From the NCBI GenBank assembly GCA_902622745.1, contig CACNQW010000008.1:1-39206 (forward strand): a DNA stretch of 39,206 nucleotides, written 5' to 3'. The position numbers were made by a program, and so were the translations under genes. Source of the stretch: an uncultured SAR116 cluster alpha proteobacterium (lineage in GTDB: Bacteria; Pseudomonadota; Alphaproteobacteria; Puniceispirillales; Marisalimonadaceae). Numbering within the stretch: the stretch's first letter is position 1; each line of letters starts with the position of its first letter. Under the pieces are notes generated by a model. That model worked only from the letters and a program-made list of their open reading frames with translations, did not search any database and had not been told where the DNA came from. Positions 23,549 through 33,185 of this stretch are shown here, one piece after another.

Positions 23549-24817
23549 ATGCGTGAAGTTGTTGTAACTGGCATTGGTCTATTAACACCTCTTGGTGTTG
23601 GTCAAGAAGTTAATTGGAAAAGGTTGATAAACGGACATAGTGGTATCAATAAGATTGATACTTTTGAAACCAATGATCTACCTTGTAAAATTGCAGGTCA
23701 AATTCCCAGTTTATCCAAAGATTTAGAAGGTGGTCTTAATATAAATAATTGGATTGATCCAAAAGATCTTAGAAGAATAGATAGGTTCATTGCTTATGGA
23801 CTGATTGCAGCACAATTGGCTATAGAAGATTCCAAATGGGTACCGTCTAATTTAAATGATAAAGAAAAAACAGGTGTTTTAGTTGGGTCTGGGATTGGAG
23901 GTTTAGAAACAATAGCTAACACAACTGAAATTTTAAATTCAAAAGGAGTTAGAAAAATAAGTCCTTTTTTTATACCTTCAGCTTTGATTAATTTAATTTC
24001 TGGACAAATAAGTATCAAATATAATTTTAAAGGACCAAACCATTCAGTAGTAACTGCATGTTCTACAGGTGCACATGCAATAGGTGACGCTGCTAAAATT
24101 ATAGAAAGTGGTAAGGCAAATGTCATGATTGCTGGAGGAACTGAGGCTGCTTGTTGTAGAATTGGCATGGCAGGTTTCTCTGCTGCTAAAGCTTTAAGCA
24201 CTAATTTTAATGAAAGTCCTCAAGAAGCTTCAAGACCTTGGGATAAAGAAAGAGACGGTTTTGTTATGGGTGAAGGGTCAGGTATCGTTGTACTTGAAGA
24301 AAAAGAACATGCTATCCAAAGAGGCGCTAAAATTTATTCTAAAATAAAAGGTTATGGTCTTTCTGGAGATGCTTATCACATTACAGCTCCTTCATCAGAT
24401 GGAGATGGTGGTTTTAGAGCAATGAATGCAGCTTTACATGAAGCCAAACTGAACCCAAGTGATATTGATTATATTAATGCACATGGAACCTCAACTCCGT
24501 TAGGTGATATGATTGAATTAAAAGCTATTAAAAGACTATTTGAAGCTAATTTAAACAGTTTATGTATAAGTTCTACAAAATCTATGACAGGTCATTTACT
24601 TGGAGCTGCAGGAGCAGTTGAAGCAATTTTCTCAATTTTAGCTATAAAAAATCAAGAAGTTCCTCCAACTATAAACTTAAAAAATCCTGATGATGATACT
24701 GCTGAATTTGATCTTGTGCCAAATGTATCCAAAAAGAAAAATATTAAAAATATTCTATCTAATTCATTTGGTTTTGGTGGAACTAACGCAAGTTTAATTT
24801 TTGGTGACCTTGACTAA
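23549..24817 (+). CDS. fabF: 3-oxoacyl-[ACP] synthase II FabF
   Basis: The protein has 422 residues, the elongating condensing enzyme of fatty acid synthesis. The Cys-His-His triad is visible: nucleophile in VTACSTGAHAIGDA, first His in INAHGTSTPLGD, second His in KSMTGHLLGAAGAVEA. The start MREVVVTGIGLLTPLG and the end SNSFGFGGTNASLIF are typical. It lies 6 bp after acpP and overlaps mltG by several bases. Confidence 0.97.
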   Translation: MREVVVTGIGLLTPLGVGQEVNWKRLINGHSGINKIDTFETNDLPCKIAGQIPSLSKDLEGGLNINNWIDPKDLRRIDRFIAYGLIAAQLAIEDSKWVPSNLNDKEKTGVLVGSGIGGLETIANTTEILNSKGVRKISPFFIPSALINLISGQISIKYNFKGPNHSVVTACSTGAHAIGDAAKIIESGKANVMIAGGTEAACCRIGMAGFSAAKALSTNFNESPQEASRPWDKERDGFVMGEGSGIVVLEEKEHAIQRGAKIYSKIKGYGLSGDAYHITAPSSDGDGGFRAMNAALHEAKLNPSDIDYINAHGTSTPLGDMIELKAIKRLFEANLNSLCISSTKSMTGHLLGAAGAVEAIFSILAIKNQEVPPTINLKNPDDDTAEFDLVPNVSKKKNIKNILSNSFGFGGTNASLIFGDLD

Positions 24818-25778
24818 GAATTATAAAATTCTTTTATCTTTTTTAATATTATTTTTTTTAATTCTTTACACATTTGCTAACTTTTTAAATTCAATATTTG
24901 CTAAACCAATCACAAATGATAATGCGTTTATCATTATAAATAAAAATATGAGTGAGACAGCTTTTCTAAATCACCTAAAAAAAAAGGAAATAAATGTTTC
25001 CAAACTCGAATGGTTTGTTTCAAAATTTTTCACAAAAGAAAAATTTATATTAAAGCATGGAGAATTTTTAATTACTAAAAGTAATTCATTAATTGATGTG
25101 CTTGAAAAGATTAACAACAATAACATTTATTATAGAAAATTCATACTTATAGAAGGAACAAATTCTAAGCAATTAAAAAGAAAGCTAATTAAAACCCCAG
25201 GGTTAATAGGAGAAGTACCATACTTAAGTGAAGGTAAATTTAAACCAGATACATATCTCTACAAATGGGGAGATAGTAAAGTTTCACTGTTAAAAAAAAT
25301 GGAAATTGAACAAAATAAAATCATTGAATCTCATTGGCACAAAAGAAAGAAAAACAAATTTATTAAATCAAAATTTGATGTATTAATATTAGCATCTATA
25401 ATTGAAAAAGAAGGGAAAAAAATTGAAGAATTAAAAAATATTTCAAGCGTTTTCTTGAATAGATTAGATAAAAACATGAAATTACAATCAGATGTTACTG
25501 TTGCATATGCCCTAAACAAAAAAGGAGACAATTTAAATAAATTAGATTTGAAATCAAAAAACTATTTTAACACTTATCGATACAGAGGTTTGCCACCAAC
25601 ACCAATTTCATATCCAGGAAAACATGCAATTTTAGCTGTATTATATCCTAATAATACAGATTATTTATATTTTGTTTCTGATGGAAAAGGAGGTCATAGA
25701 TTTTCCAAAAACTTTTCAGAACATAAAAAAAATATTAAATTATGGATAAAGGATCTTAAAAAATATGGTGAAAATTAA
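24804..25778 (+). CDS. mltG: Endolytic murein transglycosylase MltG
   Basis: The protein has about 324 residues. It cuts nascent glycan strands at the inner membrane. It has one N-terminal membrane helix (LLSFLILFFLILYTFANF), a LysM-like N-domain, and the YceG catalytic domain with the Glu in LASIIEKEGKK, LQSDVTVAYAL, the LPPTPISYPGKHAILAVLYP signature and the end YFVSDGKGGHRFSKNFSEH. No ATG is available near the N-terminus; TTG 24801, GTG 24804 or TTG 24810 could be the start, all overlapping the end of fabF. The 3' end overlaps gmk by 14 bp. yicC, often found between mltG and gmk in Alphaproteobacteria, is absent here. Confidence 0.9.
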   Translation: MTLTKNYKILLSFLILFFLILYTFANFLNSIFAKPITNDNAFIIINKNMSETAFLNHLKKKEINVSKLEWFVSKFFTKEKFILKHGEFLITKSNSLIDVLEKINNNNIYYRKFILIEGTNSKQLKRKLIKTPGLIGEVPYLSEGKFKPDTYLYKWGDSKVSLLKKMEIEQNKIIESHWHKRKKNKFIKSKFDVLILASIIEKEGKKIEELKNISSVFLNRLDKNMKLQSDVTVAYALNKKGDNLNKLDLKSKNYFNTYRYRGLPPTPISYPGKHAILAVLYPNNTDYLYFVSDGKGGHRFSKNFSEHKKNIKLWIKDLKKYGEN

Positions 25779-26394
25779 AAAGGAAGGTGTTTTACTAGTG
25801 ATTTCTTCTCCCTCGGGTACTGGAAAAACAACAATTTGTAAAAAATTACTTGAATATGATAAAAATATTCATCTTTCAGTATCAGTAACTACAAGAAAAA
25901 AACGAAAAAATGAAGTTGAGGGTATAGATTATTATTTTAAAACTAAAAAAGATTTTTTAAATTTAAAGTCTGAAAATTCCTTTATAGAAAATGCTTTTGT
26001 TTTTGAAAATTATTATGGAACCTTAAAATCAGAAGTTTTAGAACAGTTGGAAAATGGTATTGATGTCCTCATTGACATTGATTGGCAAGGCACAAGACAA
26101 ATTACACAAGCAATGAAAGGGAATTTAATTAAAATATTTTTATTGCCTCCAAGTATTGATGAGTTAAAAAAAAGGTTAAGTAAAAGAAATAGTGATAGTG
26201 TTGAAGAAATAAACTTTAGAATGTCTAGGGCTCTTAAAGAAATTAAACATTATGATGAGTATGATTATGTATTGGTTAACAATAACTTAGATAAAACTTT
26301 TCAACAAATTGTTAAAATTTTAGAGTCTGAAAGATTAAAATTATCTAAGCAACTTTACCTGCCTGAATTTATAAAAAATTTAAATATAACCTAA
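25765..26394 (+). CDS. gmk: Guanylate kinase
   Basis: The protein has 209 residues, phosphorylating GMP to GDP. P-loop SSPSGTGKTTI near residues 14-24, GMP-binding SVTTRKKRKNEVEGIDYYF, YYGTLKSEV, and DIDWQGTRQI. The start ATG lies inside the end of mltG. It converges on rsmA with a 4-bp overlap and no terminator between them. Confidence 0.96.
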   Translation: MVKIKKEGVLLVISSPSGTGKTTICKKLLEYDKNIHLSVSVTTRKKRKNEVEGIDYYFKTKKDFLNLKSENSFIENAFVFENYYGTLKSEVLEQLENGIDVLIDIDWQGTRQITQAMKGNLIKIFLLPPSIDELKKRLSKRNSDSVEEINFRMSRALKEIKHYDEYDYVLVNNNLDKTFQQIVKILESERLKLSKQLYLPEFIKNLNIT

Positions 26395-27194
26395 ATTCTC
26401 CTTAAAGAGAATTCTAATTTACAAAAATCTTCTAAAGATAAATTTTCAGGTCTAATATTAGGGTCTATGCTTATTGAATTTAAAAAAGAAGCTCCACCTT
26501 CTTTTTTAAATATTGTCCGAAGCATTTTTCTTCTTTTTGAAAAAACAAGTCTTGTTAATTGTTCCATATTTTGAAAATTAAAATTGTAAATTTTATTTTC
26601 ATATGGAGTGAATTGAACTAAGCTGGATTGAATTCTTGGTTTTGGAAAAAATGCTGTGTCAGGTATATCAAATAAAATTTTTGCTCTAGTGTTAAGTTGA
26701 GATATTACTGATAATCTACCGTAGTTTTTTGATCCTGGATTGGCAATTATTCTGTTTGCAACTTCTTTTTGAAACATCATAGTTAATTTACTAAAATTAC
26801 TTGAGTTTCTTAATAAATTTGTCAAAATTTTTGTACTTATATTGTAAGGTAGATTTGCAATAACTTCTCTTGTTCCATTTCCTAATTTCCAAATTGGCAA
26901 ACTTAAGGCATCTTTATTATAAATTTCAATTGAATCATGTTTTTCTTTTAAATTTTCAAGTAGTTTAACTAAACTTTGATCTTTTTCTATCAAAATAATT
27001 TTATTTACGTTTAATTTTAAAATTGATTTGGTTAAGGTTCCTGCTCCAGGACCTATTTCTATTACAGTATTTGAAAGTGGCAAGGAGTACTTCACAATTT
27101 TATCAGTTATGTTTGAATCAAATAAAAAGTTTTGTCCCAATGATTTTTTGAACTTAAAATCATAACTTTTGAGTTGTTCTAGATTATTTTGCAT
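26391..27194 (-). CDS. rsmA: 16S rRNA dimethyladenosine transferase RsmA (KsgA)
   Basis: The protein has 267 residues. It methylates two adjacent adenosines in the 3' terminal helix of 16S rRNA late in 30S assembly. Motifs: KKSLGQNFLFD near the N-terminus, SAM-binding VIEIGPGAGTLT, and the catalytic NLPYNIST. It overlaps the end of pdxA by 11 bp; pdxA-rsmA is a conserved pair. Last gene of lptF-lptG-surA-pdxA-rsmA. Confidence 0.96.
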   Translation of the reverse strand: MQNNLEQLKSYDFKFKKSLGQNFLFDSNITDKIVKYSLPLSNTVIEIGPGAGTLTKSILKLNVNKIILIEKDQSLVKLLENLKEKHDSIEIYNKDALSLPIWKLGNGTREVIANLPYNISTKILTNLLRNSSNFSKLTMMFQKEVANRIIANPGSKNYGRLSVISQLNTRAKILFDIPDTAFFPKPRIQSSLVQFTPYENKIYNFNFQNMEQLTRLVFSKRRKMLRTIFKKEGGASFLNSISIDPNIRPENLSLEDFCKLEFSLRRI

Positions 27195-28194
27195 ATTTTC
27201 TATCGATTAGATCTTCAGCTTTTTTTATTGCTAAAATCAAACTATTAGGATCACCTTTATTCTTTCCTGCAATATCTAATGCTGTACCATGGTCAGGTGA
27301 AGTTCGAATAAAATCTAAGCCGAGAGTAATATTTATAACATTACCCGAATAAAGAGCTTTTATTGGAATTAAAGCTTGATCATGATACATGCATACAGCT
27401 ACATCATATTTGTTAATCATTTTTTTTTGGAACAACGCATCTCCTGAAAATGGACCATTTACATTTAATCCTATTTCTTCCAATTTTTTAATTGCTGGAA
27501 TAATTATCGTTAACTCTTCTTTCCCGATCTTTCCACCATCGCCAGAATGTGGGTTAAGTCCTGAAATATATATTTTTGGTTTTTCAATTTTATAAATATT
27601 AGTTAATTCTTTATCTAGAACTTTAATTTTTTTAATAATCATATTTATACTTAATTCTGTTGAAACCGAATTTATGGGAATATGAGTAGTTAATGGAACA
27701 ACTCTAAGTTTGTTTGTTTCTAACATCATTACCGGTTGTTTTTTTAATTTTGACAAGTGTCCTAAATACTCAGTATGACCATTAAATTTAAAATCATTAG
27801 AATTCATTATAAATTTATTTATTGGGTTTGTTACTAAAGCATGAGCTTTTTTTTCAAGTAATAACTCTACCGATGTTTTAATACAATTTATAACAAAATT
27901 TGAATTATTTTTATTTAAAATGCCCGGAAACATTTTTTCATTTAAGTTAATTGGAAAAATATTAATAAAATTTTTTTTATAATCTTTAAAATGTAAACAT
28001 TTATCTAAAATGTTTAATTTAGCTGTTTTATTTAAATTTTTTAATTCGTGTTTAATTAATATCGGATCAGTTAATATTATTAATTCAGCATTATTTTTAT
28101 TTTTAAGTTTTTCCAGTGCTTTAATTGTTATTTCTGAAGAAATGCTTGCTGGCTCACCTGCTGTGATTAAAATTCTTTTGTTAACTAATTTCAT
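27184..28194 (-). CDS. pdxA: 4-hydroxythreonine-4-phosphate dehydrogenase PdxA
   Basis: The protein has 336 residues, an NAD-dependent step of the DXP-dependent pyridoxal phosphate pathway. Motifs: ITAGEPASISSEITIKAL at the start, the metal-binding HTEYLGH and MYHDQALIP segments, the GPFSGDALF loop, and LDFIRTSPDHGTALDIAGK. It overlaps surA by 14 bp and rsmA by 11 bp, indicating tight cotranscription. Confidence 0.95.
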   Translation of the reverse strand: MKLVNKRILITAGEPASISSEITIKALEKLKNKNNAELIILTDPILIKHELKNLNKTAKLNILDKCLHFKDYKKNFINIFPINLNEKMFPGILNKNNSNFVINCIKTSVELLLEKKAHALVTNPINKFIMNSNDFKFNGHTEYLGHLSKLKKQPVMMLETNKLRVVPLTTHIPINSVSTELSINMIIKKIKVLDKELTNIYKIEKPKIYISGLNPHSGDGGKIGKEELTIIIPAIKKLEEIGLNVNGPFSGDALFQKKMINKYDVAVCMYHDQALIPIKALYSGNVINITLGLDFIRTSPDHGTALDIAGKNKGDPNSLILAIKKAEDLIDRKYAK

Positions 28195-29446
28195 TAATTT
28201 GTATTTTTATGTCGATAATCGCATCTTTTTTTAAAATTTTTAATATTTTCTTAGTTAAGATATCTACTTTTTGAATTAATTTTTTTTCATTATATACTTT
28301 CTGTGAATTAGCATTTTTATTAATATTTATCTTATTACAAATATAAAACTGAACATTTTCTTTATCCAAAATAATAGGATCTGTTAATTGTTTAATTTTT
28401 GTTTTATTAATCATCAACAATAATTTTTCACTAAAATCGGATAAATTAACTTTTTGAAATTTTAAGTTAAAAATTTTTTTCTCTCTCAGCTTTGTGAATA
28501 AATCTTTACAACTCAGATTCGAACTTTTCAGTAAATACTTTTTTAAATAAGTTTTATTTTTTTTTGATTTTAAGTTACTTATTCTAATAAGATCAATTAT
28601 TTGCTCTCTACTACTACGCTTACCTTTTACTCTTTTACCAATTATTCGTAGATAATTAAGATTATTATCAAATTTTTCTTTTATAATTTTACCTTCAGGA
28701 AATTCAAAAAGTTTTTTGAATATATCCGGTTTAAAATTATTTTTATTTTGCCAACCAGATCTACCTCCAGAAACTTTTATTAAATTATTTTTTGATAAAA
28801 TATTTATTATTTCTTTAAATGAATAACCATTATTTGATAAGAAGCTAATGCGATCATCAATTGAATTAATCAATTCAGTATTTTTATTGTTAATTTTAAT
28901 AATAATTTGTTCAAGATCAATTTCATCTATTTTATTTTCTGAATTATTACTTATTTCTTTTAAATAATCGTCATATTCCTTTTCAAACATTTTACCTATT
29001 AAATATTTTTTTATAATTTCTATTTGTACATTTGAAATAACAACAGATTTCGAAAGGTCATTTTTATCGAGAAAGTTTTTAAAAGCTTCAGGTGAATTAT
29101 TATACTGTGAAAAAATATATTTAAGAGCGTCTTTTTCAGTTAGTTCTAAAATATTTTTATTGAATTGAAGAGCTTTTTTTATTAACAGTTTTTCTGAAAT
29201 AAGACTTTTAAGAGAAAAATCAAAATACTTTTTTAAGTTTTTATATTCATTATTTTTAGTGTTCAAAAAGTGGATCAATTTTGCTTTTTGTTTTAAATCA
29301 AGATATGTGATAGGTGATCGGTCAATTGTTGCTACAACAAAATTCTTTTCACTTGAAAAAACTTTGCTATTTATTCCAAAAATAAATAGTAATAAGAAAA
29401 TTTTTAAACTTATAATAATATTAATTTTATTTTTTAATTTCATCAA
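28181..29446 (-). CDS. surA: SurA-type periplasmic chaperone / peptidyl-prolyl isomerase
   Basis: The protein has 421 residues. A signal peptide is evident (basic start, then IIISLKIFLLLFIFGI, cleavage near SKVFSS). The SurA N-terminal chaperone domain follows (VATIDRSPITYLDLKQKAKL and on), with one parvulin-like PPIase domain around 175-275 (LEQIIIKI, GRSGWQNK). The protein is strongly Lys/Asn-rich and diverged. SurA escorts outer membrane proteins to the BAM complex. Upstream it overlaps lptG by 20 bp. In many relatives lptD lies between these two; it is not here. Confidence 0.82.
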   Translation of the reverse strand: MMKLKNKINIIISLKIFLLLFIFGINSKVFSSEKNFVVATIDRSPITYLDLKQKAKLIHFLNTKNNEYKNLKKYFDFSLKSLISEKLLIKKALQFNKNILELTEKDALKYIFSQYNNSPEAFKNFLDKNDLSKSVVISNVQIEIIKKYLIGKMFEKEYDDYLKEISNNSENKIDEIDLEQIIIKINNKNTELINSIDDRISFLSNNGYSFKEIINILSKNNLIKVSGGRSGWQNKNNFKPDIFKKLFEFPEGKIIKEKFDNNLNYLRIIGKRVKGKRSSREQIIDLIRISNLKSKKNKTYLKKYLLKSSNLSCKDLFTKLREKKIFNLKFQKVNLSDFSEKLLLMINKTKIKQLTDPIILDKENVQFYICNKININKNANSQKVYNEKKLIQKVDILTKKILKILKKDAIIDIKIQINEIS

Positions 29447-30563
29447 AAGAGCTCACTAAGTAACATCCAACAAAAAAAAATATAACAGTTGGGCCTATTC
29501 CAGCAATAAAAGGATTTAGTTTTTCTAACGAGCCCAAAACATACATAAAATCAACCAAAAAATAAATCATAAAACCTATTAATATAGTTAAGCACATTAT
29601 AGTCAAAGGAAATTTACGTTCATTATTTTTTAAGATTAATGGCGCACATATTAAAATCATTGAAACTATTAAGATAGGTTGTAATAATTCTTTTAATAAT
29701 TGTATTAAATGATTTGAATAGTTAACACCTAATTTTTTCATTAATAGTACATAATTATATAATTCGGCTATATTCAAATTTTCAGCAATTTCTGAAGTTA
29801 AATTAAAGGTTTTGAAATTACTACTCAATTGTATTGAAAAACTATCAAAAGATTTATCAATAATTTTTGGATCAAAATTTTTACCTTTTTTAAGCTTTAA
29901 AATATTTTTTTGAAGTGAAGCCGTATTAGCAATTAATTTATTAATAAAATTATTATTAATATCAAACCTAAAAATTTCTACATTGTTTAAGACATTTTTA
30001 TTTTTTGCAACACTTTGAGCTTTTATAATTAAAAATCCATCACTAATTTTTTTTCTTATCCATATTCCATTTTTTGATAAAGAGACACTTTCCTCTACTT
30101 TGTGTCCAAAATATTGATTTTCTAAAGTTTTATATTTTTTCTTACTATAGTTTGCTAAAGGATGTAAAAAAATTAAAGATAAAAAACCTAAAGATAAAAC
30201 TAAAATACATGGAGGAAAGATAGTTTTTTTAAGAGATATGCCTATGGTTCTTACAATAACGAAATAATTAGTTTGTCTCCAGTTTACAAAGGTTAAAACA
30301 GATGAAATTAAAATTGAGATTGGCAAAATATTTTTAATGGTGTTCGGTGACTTTAATAAAGATAAATATATCAAAATTGAAATAAAGTTATCATCACTAT
30401 TATTATTAAAATTAATTTTTTCACTTGCCCTTCTATATATTTCAATAAAATCAACAAGAAAAATAAGAAATAAAAAAATTAATAAAACTAATATAATATT
30501 TTTTAAGTATATTTTTATTAAATAAGAAAAAAGGACTTTTGGGAAAAAATTATTATTAACCAT
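29427..30563 (-). CDS. lptG: LPS export permease LptG
   Basis: The protein has 378 residues of the YjgP/YjgQ family. It has an N-terminal membrane helix (IILVLLIFLFLIFLVDFIE) followed by EIYRRAS, two further helices, a large periplasmic beta-jellyroll domain (about 130-265), and three C-terminal helices. With LptF and the ATPase LptB it extracts LPS from the inner membrane. NILPISILISSVLTF and the WRQTNYFVIVRTIGIS coupling segment are diagnostic. It lies 3 bp after lptF. Confidence 0.88.
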   Translation of the reverse strand: MVNNNFFPKVLFSYLIKIYLKNIILVLLIFLFLIFLVDFIEIYRRASEKINFNNNSDDNFISILIYLSLLKSPNTIKNILPISILISSVLTFVNWRQTNYFVIVRTIGISLKKTIFPPCILVLSLGFLSLIFLHPLANYSKKKYKTLENQYFGHKVEESVSLSKNGIWIRKKISDGFLIIKAQSVAKNKNVLNNVEIFRFDINNNFINKLIANTASLQKNILKLKKGKNFDPKIIDKSFDSFSIQLSSNFKTFNLTSEIAENLNIAELYNYVLLMKKLGVNYSNHLIQLLKELLQPILIVSMILICAPLILKNNERKFPLTIMCLTILIGFMIYFLVDFMYVLGSLEKLNPFIAGIGPTVIFFFVGCYLVSSFDEIKK

Positions 30564-30566
30564 TTT

Positions 30567-31676
30567 TTACTTTCTTAAATTTGAAATTGAAACATTTTCA
30601 TATTTTATCGATATAAAACTAGTCATAATTATTATAAAAGGCACTAAATAAAATACATATACAAAACTTTCAAATTTAGTAATTAAGTTTTTCATCGAAA
30701 ATAAAGTTATTTGGATAAAAAAAACTGAACTAATGATTAAAAACTTATTAAAAATACTATCATATCTAGAATGTTGAAACCTTAAAAAAAGGGATAGAAA
30801 AACTAAGCAAAAAATTAAAGGTGTTAAACTAAATACATTTCTAGAGTGAGCTTCAGCCAAATAAATTCCACTTGATTTTGGGTATAATTTAGATTTACTT
30901 ATCAAATCAAAATAAGTATATTCTTTCAAATCAATGACGCGATTTAATCTGGTTGGTTTTTTTGTTTGTTTTTGATCAAATGAGATGTAATCTTGTTTAA
31001 AATTTATAATTAATGGATTTGTCTTTTGATTTGAAATTATTTTAACACCATCCATTAATTTAATTTTTATATTTTTTTTTTCAAAAATAAAAAGAGCATT
31101 TTTAGCAAAAATATCGGTAGTTTTTTGTTTGGAAGAATAATCTTTAATAAAAAGTTTGCTCAATTTATTTCCTTTGATAGATTGTGCAAAAAATGTTTTT
31201 TGATCAATATGGAAAAAAGAGTTTTCATTAAACAAAAGTTGAGGTTTTTTGTATCTTAAGTTATCCTCATAACTTTTATAAAATGAATAACTTTTTGGAA
31301 GTAACACATGAAAGTTGAAAAATAAAAAAGAACTTAAAATTATGCTCATTACAAAAATTGGATAGGAAAGTTGAAGTGAGTTTAGTCCTGAAGACTTCAT
31401 AGCGATAAGTTCTCTTTCATTTTGCAATTTTGTAAAGGTAATAAAGGCTCCAAAAAATACTCCAAAAGATACACTTATTGATAGCCATGCTGGCATACTA
31501 AAAATAGATAATTTAAAAAAATCTAAAATAGTGCCGCCTTTTTCAAATATAAACTTTATTGATCTAAATGATTGACTTACCCAAACAAGTCCAATAATCA
31601 CTAAAGTTGATATTAATGTATTTAATATTGACATTTTAAAAATGTATTTAAAAATACGCATGGTATAATTTAACAT
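30567..31676 (-). CDS. lptF: LPS export permease LptF
   Basis: The protein has 369 residues from the ATG at 31676. The in-frame ATG at 31661 (MRIFKYIFKMS) is equally good as a start and leaves more room for a promoter. YjgP/YjgQ family layout: an N-terminal helix ILNTLISTLVIIGLVWVSQSF, helices around 50-70 and 98-118, a periplasmic domain, and three helices at the C-terminus. The coupling segment LQNERELIAMKSSGLNSLQL is clear. It diverges from pepA with only about 29 bp between them. Confidence 0.88.
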   Translation of the reverse strand: MLNYTMRIFKYIFKMSILNTLISTLVIIGLVWVSQSFRSIKFIFEKGGTILDFFKLSIFSMPAWLSISVSFGVFFGAFITFTKLQNERELIAMKSSGLNSLQLSYPIFVMSIILSSFLFFNFHVLLPKSYSFYKSYEDNLRYKKPQLLFNENSFFHIDQKTFFAQSIKGNKLSKLFIKDYSSKQKTTDIFAKNALFIFEKKNIKIKLMDGVKIISNQKTNPLIINFKQDYISFDQKQTKKPTRLNRVIDLKEYTYFDLISKSKLYPKSSGIYLAEAHSRNVFSLTPLIFCLVFLSLFLRFQHSRYDSIFNKFLIISSVFFIQITLFSMKNLITKFESFVYVFYLVPFIIIMTSFISIKYENVSISNLRK

Positions 31677-31705
31677 TATTTTTATTTTAGTAATAGGAAA
31701 GAGTT

Positions 31706-33172
31706 ATGATAATTGTAAGCAATTTGAAAATTGATTTTAAGAAAATTAGTTCAAAACGAAGTATTAAGAAAAATGCAGTAAATGTTTTGTTTCTAAAAGA
31801 TTTAAAAGAACTTAAATTTAAACCAAATTGGTTAAATATCGAAAATGAAAAATTTCTAATTTATAATTCAAAAGCCAGAAAAATAAAACAACCATATTTA
31901 TTTGAAACTGAATTTGGATGTTTTTTAATAATTCCACTTTTGAAAAATTCTGATGATTATAGTTTAGATATTGAGAATCAAGGTGGTTTAATTTTTGATA
32001 AAATAAGTTCTGAATTTTATGTTAATATTAGTTTTTACATTGATGATGAAATTTATTCTTCGAATTTATTAAGAGGGTTTTGTTTAAAGTCTTATAAGTT
32101 TCAAAATTATAAATCTAATAGAAATGAAAGTAAAATTAAAAACATATTAGTTTTTTCTCAAAACTATTCTAAAATTAAATCAAGCTTTCAGTTTAATTTA
32201 AATCTTGTTAGGGGGGTTAATTTTACAAGAGATTTAGTTTGGAAACCTGCAAATATACTTAATCCTAAATCTTTTGCAGAAGAATGTAAGAAATTAAAAA
32301 AATTTGGTGTGAATGTTAAAATTTTAAATGAGAATAATTTAAAAAAAATAGGAATGACGTCACTGCTTGCTGTTGGCCAGGGCTCCAGGCAAGAAAGTCA
32401 TGTTGTAGTGATGGAATGGATTGGTGGGAAAAAAAATGAGAAACCACTCACTATTGTTGGTAAAGGAGTTTGCTTTGATTCAGGTGGACTTTCTCTAAAA
32501 CCAGCTAAATCAATGGAAGACATGAAATGGGATATGGGAGGTGCTGCGACGGTTAGTGGTTTAATAGAAGCAATTTCAAGAAATAAAATAAAAAAAAACG
32601 TAGTAGGTATTATAGGTTTAGTTGAAAACATGCCTGATGGGAATGCTCAAAGGCCTGGAGATGTTATAAACTCATTTTCAGGCAAAACAATTGAGGTTTT
32701 AAATACAGATGCAGAGGGTAGATTAGTATTAGCAGACTTGCTATCTTGGGCTGAAAAAAATCTTAATCCAGAATTCATGATAGATTTAGCAACATTAACT
32801 GGAGCGATGATAGTATCTTTAGGAAAAGTCAGAGCAGGTTTATTTTGCAACAATGATAATTTAGCAAAAAAAATCGAAGAAACTGGAGAAAAAACTGGAG
32901 ATAAAGTATGGTCAATGCCATTAGACGAAGAATATGATAAAATGATAAATACTGAGATCGCAGATATGAAAAATATCGGCGGGTTAGGAGCAGGATCAAT
33001 TACTGCAGCATGCTTTTTAAAAAGACATGTTAAAAACACACCATGGGCTCATCTTGATATTGCTGGAGTAACTTGGTTAAATAGTTCTACTAAAACATCT
33101 CCTTCTGGTGCATCTGGATGGGGTGTCAAATTGTTATTTGAATTAATAAGAAATTTTGATTATAAGAAATGA
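31706..33172 (+). CDS. pepA: Leucyl aminopeptidase (M17 family) PepA
   Basis: The protein has 488 residues, a cytosolic two-metal aminopeptidase. The C-terminal catalytic domain carries [17 protein letters not shown], the metal ligands in MKWDMGGAA, and the M17 signature [14 protein letters not shown]. The N-terminal domain (1-160) is diverged, as usual. AGGAAAG precedes the ATG. The gene diverges from lptF, a standard alphaproteobacterial arrangement. holC, which often follows pepA in the class, is missing; ndk comes next, 13 bp away. Confidence 0.95.
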   Translation: MIIVSNLKIDFKKISSKRSIKKNAVNVLFLKDLKELKFKPNWLNIENEKFLIYNSKARKIKQPYLFETEFGCFLIIPLLKNSDDYSLDIENQGGLIFDKISSEFYVNISFYIDDEIYSSNLLRGFCLKSYKFQNYKSNRNESKIKNILVFSQNYSKIKSSFQFNLNLVRGVNFTRDLVWKPANILNPKSFAEECKKLKKFGVNVKILNENNLKKIGMTSLLAVGQGSRQESHVVVMEWIGGKKNEKPLTIVGKGVCFDSGGLSLKPAKSMEDMKWDMGGAATVSGLIEAISRNKIKKNVVGIIGLVENMPDGNAQRPGDVINSFSGKTIEVLNTDAEGRLVLADLLSWAEKNLNPEFMIDLATLTGAMIVSLGKVRAGLFCNNDNLAKKIEETGEKTGDKVWSMPLDEEYDKMINTEIADMKNIGGLGAGSITAACFLKRHVKNTPWAHLDIAGVTWLNSSTKTSPSGASGWGVKLLFELIRNFDYKK

Positions 33173-33185
33173 AAAAGGAGAACTT

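Noticed and set aside
23794-24201. Minus-strand open frame of 135 residues inside fabF
   Set aside because: Antisense shadow of a strongly conserved gene; its composition reflects fabF codons read backwards.
32647-33039. Minus-strand open frame of 130 residues inside pepA
   Set aside because: Antisense shadow covering the conserved M17 catalytic domain; no independent support.
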